A program made the translations under genes and the position numbers. From assembly GCF_002810445.1 (NCBI RefSeq), contig NZ_NEXS01000005.1:62001-126000 (forward strand): a stretch of DNA of 64,000 nt, read 5' to 3'. Within the stretch, counting starts at the first letter, position 1, and each line of letters opens with the position of its first letter. The DNA is from Advenella sp. S44 (GTDB lineage: Bacteria; Pseudomonadota; Gammaproteobacteria; Burkholderiales; Burkholderiaceae_B). The notes under the pieces were generated by a model. It searched no databases. It worked only from the letters and a program-made list of their open reading frames with translations, and was not told the origin of the DNA. Shown here one piece after another: positions 30,388 through 39,831 of the stretch.

Positions 30388-30672
30388 TCAGTCTACAACC
30401 GGGCCGGTATGCGGGCTTGCTGTAGGCGTAGTCGCTACGCCGGCTTTTTCTTCCAGCGCGCGTACCCGTGATTCCAGTTCGAAAAGTCGTTCCCGCAATT
30501 TGGCGGACAGGGCCACTTGCACATCAAATTCTTCGCGCGTGACCAGATCAAGGCGGGAAAATCCCTGAGCCATGAATGCCTTCACATTCTTTTCGATATC
30601 TGCGGCGGGACTGTTCTTGATCAATTCCTGAATATTCTTCTGAAAATCTTCAAACAACTGATTGGATTTCAT
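30388..30672 (-). CDS. ubiK: UbiK/YqiC accessory factor
   Basis: A 94-residue BMFP-domain protein that helps assemble the ubiquinone biosynthesis complex near the membrane. The N-terminal amphipathic segment LFEDFQKNIQELIKNSPAADIEKNVKAFMAQGFSRLDLVTREEFDVQ is typical, and a C-terminal coiled coil (KLRERLFELESRVRALEEKAG) mediates trimerisation. The ATG at 30672 begins the family N-terminus. It lies next to comM on the same strand, an arrangement found in many betaproteobacteria. Confidence 0.9.
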   Translation of the reverse strand: MKSNQLFEDFQKNIQELIKNSPAADIEKNVKAFMAQGFSRLDLVTREEFDVQVALSAKLRERLFELESRVRALEEKAGVATTPTASPHTGPVVD

Positions 30673-30808
30673 GATTGGGGTTCCTGTAGGCATACGGGCA
30701 CCAGCGCCACGTCGTGTTTTTTTATATTGTACACAGTTGCTGTTGAGAACTTACTGCACAGCGCAGCCGCACAACGTTTGAAGACACAATAATACTGGGT
30801 GCCATTAG

Positions 30809-30836
30809 CAGCAACCCGCCTGGTGGCGGGTTGCTG
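30809..30836. terminator. Perfect hairpin after the Ala-rich lipoprotein gene
   Basis: CAGCAACCCGCC (30809-30820) and GGCGGGTTGCTG (30825-30836) form a 12-bp stem with a TGGT loop, 10 bases after the stop of the minus-strand gene. There is no T-tract, so efficiency as a terminator is uncertain. Confidence 0.5.
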
Positions 30837-30845
30837 AATACTTGC

Positions 30846-31460
30846 TTATTGCGGTGCTGACGCTGTATCAGTTTCAGCAGGAGGAGTGTCGGCGGGTGCG
30901 GCAGGCGCAGTCGTAGAGGTCCCCGAGGCCGATGTATCGGCTGCAGATTCCGTCACTTCAGCGGTTTTCTCTTTGACCGCGTTCACAGTATCAGTGGCTG
31001 CCTGCGTTGCTGTCTCTTTAGCCGATTCCGCTGCCTCTTTAGCCGACTCGGCTGCCTCTTTGGCCGATTCCATAGCCGCATCGGCATAATCCTTGGCGGC
31101 GTCGGCGGCCTCTGAACCGGCCTGTTTGGCCGACTCAAGTGCGTTATTTGCCGCCTCTTTGGCAGACTCCAACGCATTGCTGGCAGCATCACCGGCCTTA
31201 TCGGCCGCGCTCTGTGTGGCATCAGCGGCATTATTGGCAGCCTCGGAGGCCGCTTCAGACGCTTGCTGGGCTGCTGTTTTTGCTTCTTCAGCCGCTTTAT
31301 CTGCCGCCTGTTTCGCTTGTTCAGCCGCAGAATCAGACGCCGGTGCAGGCGCAGCTGGCGCTTCCGGCGTTTGCGCAGTGTCGGAACTATTATCGCAACC
31401 CGCAATAAAGGCAGCGGCAGACAACATGGCGACAAGACTGAATTTGGATACGTGTTTCAA
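30846..31460 (-). CDS. Alanine-rich helical lipoprotein
   Basis: A 204-residue lipoprotein. The signal peptide ends in lipobox FIAGC (Cys22). After a short Pro/Ala linker, about 130 residues are an almost pure Ala/Lys/Glu/Ser helical repeat, with runs of AESAKEA and NALESAKEA units of 7-11 residues, as in apolipoprotein- or LEA-like proteins. The C-terminal 30 residues are Pro/Thr-rich. It is probably tethered to the inner or outer membrane and may form a long rod or bind lipid; no specific role can be stated. Confidence 0.8.
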   Translation of the reverse strand: MKHVSKFSLVAMLSAAAFIAGCDNSSDTAQTPEAPAAPAPASDSAAEQAKQAADKAAEEAKTAAQQASEAASEAANNAADATQSAADKAGDAASNALESAKEAANNALESAKQAGSEAADAAKDYADAAMESAKEAAESAKEAAESAKETATQAATDTVNAVKEKTAEVTESAADTSASGTSTTAPAAPADTPPAETDTASAPQ

Positions 31461-31596
31461 GGTTTCACCTCTTCAATGAACAACAAAATTTGTGTCTAAA
31501 TTCTACTGTAATTTTCTACCGTGGATAAGCTCAATATCGTCTCAATTGTCCTGAAGGCATTGCTGCACATTACGGAAAGCCTACGCCGACGGGTGA

Positions 31597-32172
<576 letters not shown>

Positions 32173-32213
32173 GCGCATCGCTCCTCACCCCCCGTATTGA
32201 AAGGAAATGAAAA

Positions 32214-33440
32214 ATGCAAAGCGCCGATTTAGTCTGGGTAAGTATGTCCACGATTCTCGTGTTGTTTATGGTGGTGCCGGGTCTGGCCATGTTCTATGGC
32301 GGCCTTGTCCGCAGCAAGAACATTCTCTCGCTGATGAGCCAGGTCCTGATTACCTTCGCCCTGATCACGATCCTCTGGTTTGCCTACGGTTATTCCCTTA
32401 CCTTTTCAGGCGGAAACGCGTTCTTTGGCGATCTGTCCAGAGTCTTTCTGTCCGGCGTGATTGACTTGCCGACCGATTCCTATGCGTTGGCTGGCACCAT
32501 TCCCGAATTGACGTTCGTCGCCTTTCAGGCGACCTTTGCCGGCATTACCTGCGCGCTGATTGTCGGTGGATTTGCAGAGCGCATCAAATTTTCGGCTGTT
32601 CTTGTCTTCATGGCGATCTGGTTTACGTTTTCCTACATACCCATAGCGCATATGATCTGGTCCGACAAAGGACTGCTCTTTGAAGACGCACTGGATTTTG
32701 CCGGCGGAACGGTGGTTCATATCAATGCGGGCGTGGCTGCGCTGGTTGCGGCCTATGTTGTCGGGCCGCGCATCGGCTACGGCAAGGAAGCGATGCAGCC
32801 TCATAATCTGCCCATGACCATGATCGGCGCTGCCATGCTTTGGGTGGGTTGGTTTGGATTCAACGGCGGATCATCACTGGGCGCCAACAATCAGGCAGCA
32901 CTCGCAGTATTTAATACCCTTCTGGCAACCGCTGGCGCCGTCGTGGTGTGGGTCCTTGCTGAATGGAAATTCAAGGGCCGCCCTTCCCTGCTGGGCGGCG
33001 CCTCTGGTGCCGTGGCCGGCCTGGTGGGCGTCACGCCTGCGGCGGGTCTGGTGGACCCGACAGGAGCCCTGATTATTGGCGCAGTCACCAGCCTGTTTTG
33101 TGTCTGGGGAGTCAATGGCCTGAAACGACTGCTAAAAGCGGATGACTCAATGGACGTATTTGGTGTGCATGGTATCGGCGGCATTGTCGGTGGTATTCTG
33201 ACCGGCTTGTTTAACGCCAAGGCGATGGGCGGCCCTGGCCTGGATTCGGCAGGCATGATTCCCGGACAATTATTGAACCAGATCGAAGGCATTGTGCTGG
33301 CCATCATCTGGAGCGCAGCGGTCAGCTTCATTGCCTTAAAAATTGCAAGTCTGGTTACCGGCGGCCTGCGTGTGGACAAAGATCAAGAGCGCCAGGGCCT
33401 GGATATCAGCACGCATGGCGAACAGGGCTATCACCATTGA
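32214..33440 (+). CDS. amtB: Ammonium channel
   Basis: A 408-residue inner-membrane ammonium channel (trimer, 11 membrane helices per chain). The twin pore histidines are visible in GGTVVHINAGVAALV and DVFGVHGIGGIVGGI, and the N-terminal FYGGLVRSKNILS is typical. No cleavable signal peptide is obvious; the first segment from residue 8 is hydrophobic. Co-transcribed with glnK; PII binding would regulate it. Confidence 0.96.
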   Translation: MQSADLVWVSMSTILVLFMVVPGLAMFYGGLVRSKNILSLMSQVLITFALITILWFAYGYSLTFSGGNAFFGDLSRVFLSGVIDLPTDSYALAGTIPELTFVAFQATFAGITCALIVGGFAERIKFSAVLVFMAIWFTFSYIPIAHMIWSDKGLLFEDALDFAGGTVVHINAGVAALVAAYVVGPRIGYGKEAMQPHNLPMTMIGAAMLWVGWFGFNGGSSLGANNQAALAVFNTLLATAGAVVVWVLAEWKFKGRPSLLGGASGAVAGLVGVTPAAGLVDPTGALIIGAVTSLFCVWGVNGLKRLLKADDSMDVFGVHGIGGIVGGILTGLFNAKAMGGPGLDSAGMIPGQLLNQIEGIVLAIIWSAAVSFIALKIASLVTGGLRVDKDQERQGLDISTHGEQGYHH

Positions 33441-33507
33441 TATCTTAATGAACTTGGCGCGCACCGGATACGTTACACCTGCAGGAGCACGCCCATGCTG
33501 AGCTCGC

Positions 33508-33535
33508 AAAAAAGGACACTGCAGTGTCCTTTTTT
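33508..33535. terminator. Bidirectional terminator between amtB and ptsI
   Basis: A perfect 28-base palindrome: AAAAAAGGACACTG (33508-33521) and CAGTGTCCTTTTTT (33522-33535). Six As and six Ts give both directions a T-tract, so it can end the convergent glnK-amtB and ptsI transcripts. Confidence 0.92.
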
Positions 33536-33588
33536 ATCGCTGGCAGAGTCGCAACCCCACCAAGATGGCATACTGGATTCGTGACTGA

Positions 33589-35346
33589 TCAGATACCCAG
33601 ACTATTTAAGTCTATGGATTCCGCACGATTGAGTGCCATGGCAATTTTGGTACGCAAGGCGTTCGTATGCGATGTCCTGACCAGCTTCTTGACATCCAGC
33701 AACTGCTGCGGGTGCATCGAAAATTCATTGAGACCCAGCCCCAGCAATAGCTTAGTGTATCGATCATCTCCGGCCATTTCGCCGCAAATGGAAACACTCT
33801 TGCCCGCGCGCTCACCGGCCTGGATCGTTTGTGAAATCAGCCGCAATACCGCCGGATGTAGCGGGTCGTAAAGATCGGATACTTCATTGTCGACTCGGTC
33901 AATGGCCAGCGTGTACTGGATCAGATCATTGGTTCCGATAGAAACAAAATCCAGTGACTTGAGAAACGGCTCGATGGCAATCGCAATTGCCGGGATCTCC
34001 ACCATTGCGCCCAGTTCGATATTGTCGCTATAGGACATACCAGCACGATCCAGTTCCTTCTTGGCCGATTCGATCGCTTCGCGTACTGCGAGTAGCTCAT
34101 GCATATGCGAGAGCATTGGGATCAGGATCCTGAGTCTGCCATGAACCGAGGCACGCAACAGCGCACGCAACTGCGTGGCAAAAAGATCCGGACGCGACAG
34201 GCAGTAGCGGACAGCACGCAAGCCGAGCGCCGGGTTCACAGCCACCGTCGCCTCCCCATCCAGGGTTTTGTCCGAGCCCAGGTCCAGCGTGCGAATAGTC
34301 ACGGGTTTGTCGGGCATGGCACGCAACACATGCGCATACGCCTGGAACTGTTCCTCTTCCGTTGGCAGAATCTGCCTGCCCATAAACAGAAACTCACTGC
34401 GAAACAGACCGATGCCGTCGGCGCCCATCTCCAGCGCCTGTGACACTTCATGTGGTAATTCGATATTGGCCTGCAGGCCGATGCGCTTGCCGTCCAGAGT
34501 AATGGCCGGCTCGTCCTTGGACAGGATCAATTCTGCCCGCTCGCGGATAAACGCTTCCTGCTTTTGCTGATAGAACTGCAATATTTCCGGTGTCGGATTG
34601 ACATACACCAACCCGTTTTCACCATCCACAATCATCATATCCCGATCGCGAACCAGGCTGCGAACATTTCCCAGACCAACCACCGCCGGCACATTCATGC
34701 TGCGCGCGACAATCGCCGTGTGCGAGGTCGGGCCGCCCAGATCGGTTACAAAAGCAGCGAACCGGCCACCGCGCAGTTTGAGCATGTCAGCCGGTGAAAT
34801 ATCGTGTGCCACCACGATAAGCGAATTGATATCCATATCTCGGGACATATCGGGCAGCATCAATTCACCCGAGCCGGCCAAAATACGAATGACGCGTTCG
34901 ATTACCTGATGGATGTCAGCAACCCGCTCACGGATATAGTCGTCATCCATGACGGCAAACTGCTCTGCGACAATCTGCCCCTGCGTGCTAAGCGCCCATT
35001 CGGCGTTATATTGCCGGGATGCGATAAGTTCCTTGGTCTGGGCCGCCAACTCCGGGTCAGAAACCAACAGGCTATGAACCGTGAGCAGCGGCACCAGTTC
35101 CTTGGGAGCGTCTGCCGGCAAGGATTCTATAGTGTGCTGCAACATGTCGTAGACAATTTTCAACGCATGATCCAGTCTGGCGCATTCGGCCGGAACATCT
35201 TCAGCCGAAATCCGGTAATGACTGACTTCGAGCGTGGCCGCGCCCATGACGACAGCACGGCCGATGGCATAGCCGCGCACCACACCTTTTCCTTGAAGGG
35301 TAAAAACAGTACTTTGTCTTGTCGGTGTGTGCTCGGTGTTTGTCAT
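33589..35346 (-). CDS. ptsI: PTS enzyme I
   Basis: Takes phosphate from phosphoenolpyruvate and passes it to HPr. The 585 residues have the phospho-acceptor His in LGGPTSHTAIVARS and the PEP-binding GLFRSEFLFMGR and the later IGTNDLIQYTLAIDR motifs. The frame extends to a GTG at 35370, but the ATG at 35346 is preceded by GGGACGAG, so I start there. With ptsH and a mannose-type EIIA but no EIIB or EIIC seen nearby, it probably serves a regulatory rather than sugar-uptake PTS. Confidence 0.95.
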   Translation of the reverse strand: MTNTEHTPTRQSTVFTLQGKGVVRGYAIGRAVVMGAATLEVSHYRISAEDVPAECARLDHALKIVYDMLQHTIESLPADAPKELVPLLTVHSLLVSDPELAAQTKELIASRQYNAEWALSTQGQIVAEQFAVMDDDYIRERVADIHQVIERVIRILAGSGELMLPDMSRDMDINSLIVVAHDISPADMLKLRGGRFAAFVTDLGGPTSHTAIVARSMNVPAVVGLGNVRSLVRDRDMMIVDGENGLVYVNPTPEILQFYQQKQEAFIRERAELILSKDEPAITLDGKRIGLQANIELPHEVSQALEMGADGIGLFRSEFLFMGRQILPTEEEQFQAYAHVLRAMPDKPVTIRTLDLGSDKTLDGEATVAVNPALGLRAVRYCLSRPDLFATQLRALLRASVHGRLRILIPMLSHMHELLAVREAIESAKKELDRAGMSYSDNIELGAMVEIPAIAIAIEPFLKSLDFVSIGTNDLIQYTLAIDRVDNEVSDLYDPLHPAVLRLISQTIQAGERAGKSVSICGEMAGDDRYTKLLLGLGLNEFSMHPQQLLDVKKLVRTSHTNALRTKIAMALNRAESIDLNSLGI

Positions 35347-35433
35347 CGTATATTGTCTCGTCCCTTGCACTTTTTACGTGCCTGTTTTACGTGTACCAGT
35401 TATTCACCATCTGAATGGCCCCAGGGCTGGGAT

Positions 35434-35703
35434 TTATTCGGGCTCGCCAAATTTGTTCTCAAACAGAGCCTGGATCTGCTCAAGCGCCTGATCCGCATCA
35501 TCACCGTCGGCTTCGATGCTGACGGTGATCCCTTTGCCCGCAGCCAGCATCATGACGCCCATGATGCTCTTGGCATTGACCCGCTGAGAGGCACGGGTGA
35601 TAAAGATTTCGCTTTTGAACTGGCTGGCCAGTTGGGTAAGCTTGGCGGCAGCGCGGGCATGCAGCCCTAATTTATTACTTATTACTATGTCTACTGAAGG
35701 CAT
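35434..35703 (-). CDS. ptsH: PTS phosphocarrier protein HPr
   Basis: An 89-residue phosphocarrier. His15 in NKLGLHARAAAKL is the site phosphorylated by enzyme I, and Ser46 lies in NAKSIMGVMM. It is 87 bases upstream of ptsI and 32 bases downstream of the EIIA gene, all on the minus strand, consistent with one EIIA-ptsH-ptsI operon. Confidence 0.96.
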   Translation of the reverse strand: MPSVDIVISNKLGLHARAAAKLTQLASQFKSEIFITRASQRVNAKSIMGVMMLAAGKGITVSIEADGDDADQALEQIQALFENKFGEPE

Positions 35704-35735
35704 ATGAGCGCGGTCTTTATCAGAAAGGTTAATCG

Positions 35736-36149
35736 TTAATCATTAGGAGCCAGATCGACACATTTCATGCCTTTCTTGCCGCCCTCGAAAATGGATTGGC
35801 ATAACTGCTCCATCGGCTGGTCTCGATATCGGACCGCGTTGAGCAGCATACAGGCGTTGGTGCCGGAAAGAATATGGGCTTTGACGCCGGCATCCTGCAA
35901 CTGACGCACCACACGGGCGCCAATATTGGCCGGTGTTGCGCCTCCCAGATCCGCCAGAATCAGCACCTGCTGATCCGGGCCGAGCATTGACTTTAATTGC
36001 GCAATCAGTTCTTGCGCCTTGGATTCCGGATCGACATCGGGCTCAATATCGAAGAAAACGTAATTATCAATTTGTCCCAAGACATGCTGAGCGCACTCGG
36101 ACAGAGCCGAAGCCAAAGGCGTATGCGCTATAAGAGCAAGGGTGGTCAT
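35736..36149 (-). CDS. PTS EIIA component, mannose family
   Basis: A 137-residue EIIA domain of the mannose/fructose (PTS-EIIA-4) type. The phospho-acceptor is His9 in LALIAHTPLASAL, followed by the usual Rossmann-like pattern with VLILADLGGATPANI. No EIIB, EIIC or EIID genes are near, as is common in betaproteobacteria, where this protein is thought to act as a regulator. It lies between gshB (11 bases) and ptsH. Confidence 0.93.
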   Translation of the reverse strand: MTTLALIAHTPLASALSECAQHVLGQIDNYVFFDIEPDVDPESKAQELIAQLKSMLGPDQQVLILADLGGATPANIGARVVRQLQDAGVKAHILSGTNACMLLNAVRYRDQPMEQLCQSIFEGGKKGMKCVDLAPND

Positions 36150-36160
36150 TTTATCTACCT

Positions 36161-37120
36161 TCAGACTGCAACCGCTTTCTCAAGCGCAGCAGCAAAATGG
36201 TCCGCAACATCAAAGTCGGTCTGTTCTGTAATTTCTACAAAGCAGGTGGGACTAGTCACATTGATTTCGGTGACATAATCGCCAATCACATCAAGCCCCA
36301 CCAGCAACAGCCCCCGTTCCCGCAAAATGGGACCGATTCGGTTGGCAATGGCAAGATCATGCTCGGACAACTCGCGAGCGACCCCGCGTCCGCCGGCGGC
36401 CAGATTACCACGGGTTTCCCCGGCCAGCGGTATACGAGCCAGTGCATAGGGCACCGGTTCTCCGTCTATCAACAGGATGCGTTTATCACCCTGTACGATT
36501 TCAGGAATGTATTTTTGTGCCATGATTGTTTGCGTCTGGTCGACCGTCAGGGTTTCCAGAATCGCATTAACATTCGGATCGGACTCGGTGATCCGGAAAA
36601 TGCCGGTGCCGCCCATGCCGTCCAGCGGCTTGACGATAACGTCGCCATGCGAGGCATGAAATGCCTTCAGCCGTGATATCGCACTTGTAATTAGTGTGGG
36701 CGCGGTGAATTCGGAAAACTCGGTAATCGCCAGTTTCTCAGGATGGTTACGTATGGCATTGCCAGAATTGAATACCCGCGCGCCCTGTTTTTCTGCAGCT
36801 TCCAGCAAATGCGTAGAGTACAGATACTCCATATCGAACGGAGGATCCTTGCGCATGAGGACCGCGTCAAAGTGATTTGCTTCGGTTTCAACGGCGTTGT
36901 CCTGCTGTGTCCACCAATCGTGCTCGTGCAGATCCGCAGTCATGTTCAGCTGTATCGGCTGTGCACGTACTTTTACTCGACCCAGATCGACATACAGGTC
37001 GGACTGAAGCGCAACGCTGATGATGTGGCCTCGTTTATGCAGGGCTCGCATCATGGCGACCGAACTGTCCTTGTATGCCTTGAGCGAAGGCAGCGGATCA
37101 ATGATAAAAAGTACATGCAT
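36161..37120 (-). CDS. gshB: Glutathione synthetase
   Basis: Ligates gamma-glutamylcysteine and glycine with ATP to make glutathione. The 319-residue protein starts MHVLFIIDPLPSLKAYKDSS, typical for the bacterial GshB, and has the ATP-grasp motifs VIVKPLDGMGGTGIFR, RILLIDGEPVPYALARIP and NLAAGGRGVARELSE. The GTG 15 bases further upstream is in frame, but GGGAT lies just before the ATG at 37120. It lies 47 bases downstream of infC in the same direction. Confidence 0.96.
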   Translation of the reverse strand: MHVLFIIDPLPSLKAYKDSSVAMMRALHKRGHIISVALQSDLYVDLGRVKVRAQPIQLNMTADLHEHDWWTQQDNAVETEANHFDAVLMRKDPPFDMEYLYSTHLLEAAEKQGARVFNSGNAIRNHPEKLAITEFSEFTAPTLITSAISRLKAFHASHGDVIVKPLDGMGGTGIFRITESDPNVNAILETLTVDQTQTIMAQKYIPEIVQGDKRILLIDGEPVPYALARIPLAGETRGNLAAGGRGVARELSEHDLAIANRIGPILRERGLLLVGLDVIGDYVTEINVTSPTCFVEITEQTDFDVADHFAAALEKAVAV

Positions 37121-37167
37121 CAGTTTACATCCCACATTGACGACGGAACCGTATTGGTAGCCCGCGT

Positions 37168-37716
37168 TTATTTATCGTCGGCCTTGCCGGCGGGTACAGC
37201 CTTGCGCTTGGGCGCCAGAACCATCACCATTTGACGGCCTTCCAGCTTGGGCATGGCTTCAACCTGTACCAGATCGGCCATATCATCGCGGACCCGCTCA
37301 AGAACACGCATACCCAGTTCCTGATGCGCCATCTCGCGGCCTCGGAAACGCAGGGTCACCTTGGCTTTGTCGCCATCTTCAATGAAACGCTTCAGATTGC
37401 GCAGCTTGACCTGGTAGTCGCCTTCATCGGTTGCCGGACGGAATTTGACTTCCTTGACCTGAATAATTTTCTGCTTGGCCTTGGCTTCGTGCTGGCGCTT
37501 TTGTTCCTGATACTTGAACTTGCCATAGTCCATGATGCGGCATACTGGCGGTTCTGCATTAGGGGCGATTTCAACTAAATCAATGCCTTCCTGCTCTGCA
37601 AGGCGCAAGGCTTCTGCTGTTTTGACGATACCCAGCTGTTCGCCGTCTACGCCGATCAGTCGAACTTCCGGAATACGGATTTCGGCGTTAATACGATTGG
37701 TTTTTTCGGTTGCGAT
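37168..37716 (-). CDS. infC: Translation initiation factor IF-3 (AUC start)
   Basis: IF-3 binds the 30S subunit and rejects wrong start codons and initiator tRNAs. The 182-residue product starts at the rare ATC codon followed by [19 protein letters not shown], with AGGAG eight bases upstream; no ATG or GTG fits the normal N-terminus. IF-3 genes often use AUU or AUC, which lets IF-3 repress its own translation. Motifs include [17 protein letters not shown] in the linker and [13 protein letters not shown] in the C-terminal domain. It lies 25 bases after thrS and is normally followed by rpmI, but here gshB follows. Confidence 0.95.
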   Translation of the reverse strand: MATEKTNRINAEIRIPEVRLIGVDGEQLGIVKTAEALRLAEQEGIDLVEIAPNAEPPVCRIMDYGKFKYQEQKRQHEAKAKQKIIQVKEVKFRPATDEGDYQVKLRNLKRFIEDGDKAKVTLRFRGREMAHQELGMRVLERVRDDMADLVQVEAMPKLEGRQMVMVLAPKRKAVPAGKADDK

Positions 37717-37741
37717 GTTAAGATCTCCTGAAATTAATAAA

Positions 37742-39676
37742 TTAGGCTGAAACGTCCTGACAAGTTGTAACGTCATGACGCAGCCGCTCTATAAATGCGT
37801 CTACAGACATGGTTCCCAGATCCAGGTTGCCGCGCGCACGAACGGCGACAGCGCCGCTTTCCCGTTCTTTTTCGCCAACAACCAGGATGTAGGGAACCTT
37901 TTGCATACTATTCTCCCTGATTTTACGGGTGATTTTTTCCCCGCGCAAATCGGATGAAGCACGAAAACCCTGTTTTTTCAATTCTGTGACCACCTGCATG
38001 GCGTAATCGGAGAATGCTTCGGATATGGTGCAAACCACAACCTGTTCGGGAGCCAGCCACGGAGGCATGGCACCGGCATGGTTCTCGATGAGCATACCAA
38101 TGAAACGTTCGAGCGAACCCAGGATCGCGCGATGCAACATGACCGGGGTTTTGCGCTGGTCGTGGGCATCGACATATTCCGCGCCCAGCCGCGCGGGCAT
38201 TGAAAAGTCTACCTGTATCGTGCCGCATTGCCAGTGGCGGCCGATCGCGTCCTTGAGCGTATATTCGATTTTGGGGCCATAAAATGCGCCCTCTCCCGGT
38301 GAGATTTCAAACTCGCATCCGGAGCTACGCAGACTTTCCATGAGCGCATGCTCGGCCTTGTCCCAAACGGCATCGTCGCCGATGCGTTTTTCGGGGCGGG
38401 TGGCCACTTTGTACAGAACTTCGGTGAAACCGAAATCCTTGTAGACTTTCTGCAATAGTGTTGTGAATTGGGCACACTCGGCCAGCAATTGGTCTTCCGT
38501 ACAGAAAATATGTCCATCATCTTGTGTGAAACCGCGCACTCGCATCATGCCATGCAATGAGCCGGAGGGCTCATTCCGATGGCATTGGCCGAATTCACCA
38601 TACCGAATAGGCAGTTCCCGATAGGAGTGCAACGCAGCATTATAAATTTGCACGTGTCCGGGGCAGTTCATGGGTTTGAGCCCATAAACCCGGTTCTCGG
38701 ACTCCGTGGTGAACATGTTTTCTTTGTAATTGTCCCAGTGGCCGGTTTTTTTCCACAGGCTCAGGTCGAGAATTTGCGGCGCCTTCACTTCCTGATAGCC
38801 GTTTTCGCGATAGACGTCGCGCATGTACTGCTCAACCTGTTGCCAGATTTGCCAGCCCTTGGGGTGCCAGAAAATCAGTCCTGGCGCTTCGTCCTGGAAA
38901 TGAAACAGGTCCAGTTCGCGACCCAGTCGGCGGTGGTCGCGTTTTTCGGCTTCCTCGAGCATCGTCAGGTAAGCGGCCTGCTCTTCCTTGGTGGCCCAGG
39001 CCGTGCCATAGACACGCTGTAACATCTCATTCTTGCTGTCGCCACGCCAATAGGCGCCGGCTACTTTCATGAGCTTGAATACCTTCAGTTTGCCGGTAGA
39101 TGGCACGTGCGGGCCACGACAAAGGTCGATAAAGTCGCCCTCCCGGTACAGGGAAATTTTCTGATCCTGCGGAATCGAAGCGATGATTTCAGCCTTATAG
39201 GCTTCGCCCTGCTCCCTGAAGAAAGCCACGGCGTCATCGCGAGACCATTCTTCCCTGACCACTTTTTCATCTTTTCGTGCCAGTTCGGTCATCTTTTTCT
39301 CGATTTTTTCGAGATCTTCAGGCGTGAACGGGCGTTTGTAGGAAAAGTCGTAATAAAAACCATTGTCGATCACAGGACCAATGGTGACCTGCGCATCGGG
39401 AAACAGCGACTTGACCGCATAGGCCAGCAGATGAGCGGTAGAATGGCGGATAATTTCCAGGCCCTCGGCGTCTTTCGCGGTCACAATGGCCAGATCCGCG
39501 TCCTGGTCAATGACAAAGGACGTATCCACCAGTTGGGCCTGGCCGCCGTTGATGGTTACCTTACCCGCCAACGCCGCCTTACCCAGGCTGGGCGCGATGG
39601 TCGTCGCAACTTCTCCCACCTGGACGGGTTGGGAAAATTCACGCTTGGAACCATCGGGTAAAGTAATTTGAAACAT
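37742..39676 (-). CDS. thrS: Threonyl-tRNA synthetase
   Basis: Charges tRNA-Thr. The 644 residues follow the standard order: TGS domain ([24 protein letters not shown], about 1-60), editing domain with the zinc/HSTAH motif ([12 protein letters not shown], about 77-88), class II catalytic core with [10 protein letters not shown] (zinc Cys) and [15 protein letters not shown], and the anticodon-binding domain at the C-terminus. The ATG at 39676 has AAGG 8 bases upstream. Directly upstream are a Thr-rich leader and an intrinsic terminator. infC lies downstream, very likely in the same transcript. Confidence 0.97.
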   Translation of the reverse strand: MFQITLPDGSKREFSQPVQVGEVATTIAPSLGKAALAGKVTINGGQAQLVDTSFVIDQDADLAIVTAKDAEGLEIIRHSTAHLLAYAVKSLFPDAQVTIGPVIDNGFYYDFSYKRPFTPEDLEKIEKKMTELARKDEKVVREEWSRDDAVAFFREQGEAYKAEIIASIPQDQKISLYREGDFIDLCRGPHVPSTGKLKVFKLMKVAGAYWRGDSKNEMLQRVYGTAWATKEEQAAYLTMLEEAEKRDHRRLGRELDLFHFQDEAPGLIFWHPKGWQIWQQVEQYMRDVYRENGYQEVKAPQILDLSLWKKTGHWDNYKENMFTTESENRVYGLKPMNCPGHVQIYNAALHSYRELPIRYGEFGQCHRNEPSGSLHGMMRVRGFTQDDGHIFCTEDQLLAECAQFTTLLQKVYKDFGFTEVLYKVATRPEKRIGDDAVWDKAEHALMESLRSSGCEFEISPGEGAFYGPKIEYTLKDAIGRHWQCGTIQVDFSMPARLGAEYVDAHDQRKTPVMLHRAILGSLERFIGMLIENHAGAMPPWLAPEQVVVCTISEAFSDYAMQVVTELKKQGFRASSDLRGEKITRKIRENSMQKVPYILVVGEKERESGAVAVRARGNLDLGTMSVDAFIERLRHDVTTCQDVSA

Positions 39677-39694
39677 GCTGTTGCCTTGAATTGA

Positions 39695-39723
39695 ATAAAA
39701 AACGCGACTTCACAAGTCGCGTT
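39695..39723 (-). terminator. Attenuator-type terminator just before thrS
   Basis: On the minus strand AACGCGACTT (39723-39714), a GTG loop and AAGTCGCGTT (39710-39701) form a perfect 10-bp stem followed by a T-rich tract. It ends about 20 bases before the thrS ATG, so it stops transcription of thrS rather than closing another gene, because no gene lies immediately upstream on this strand except the Thr leader. Confidence 0.85.
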
Positions 39724-39756
39724 CGCTGTTCTTTTGAAAAATACGTTTGGCAAGAA

Positions 39757-39831
39757 TCACGAGCGCACAGGGAGACCGATATACGTATCGGTCGTGGTCA
39801 GGCTCTGGGTTCGTGAAGCTTCGGACATCAT
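39757..39831 (-). CDS. Thr-rich leader peptide of thrS (24 codons)
   Basis: A short reading frame with peptide MMSEASRTQSLTTTDTYIGL followed by PVRS and a TGA stop. Five of 24 codons are Thr, with ACC ACG ACC GAT ACG in a row. A GGTGAG sequence 9 bases before the first ATG can serve as a ribosome-binding site. The frame lies inside the thrS leader, followed 33 bases later by the terminator. It fits the role of a regulatory leader peptide whose translation measures charged tRNA-Thr. Frame and Thr run are visible; translation and regulation are inferred. Confidence 0.72.
   Translation of the reverse strand: MMSEASRTQSLTTTDTYIGLPVRS
39774..39793 (-). promoter_or_regulatory. Pause-type hairpin over the leader Thr codons
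   Basis: On the minus strand GACCGATA (39793-39786) pairs perfectly with TATCGGTC (39781-39774) over a 4-base loop. The upstream arm contains the last codon of the TTT run and the GAT codon, and the loop/downstream arm contains the final Thr codon. This matches the 1:2 pause hairpin of classical attenuators. Confidence 0.7.
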
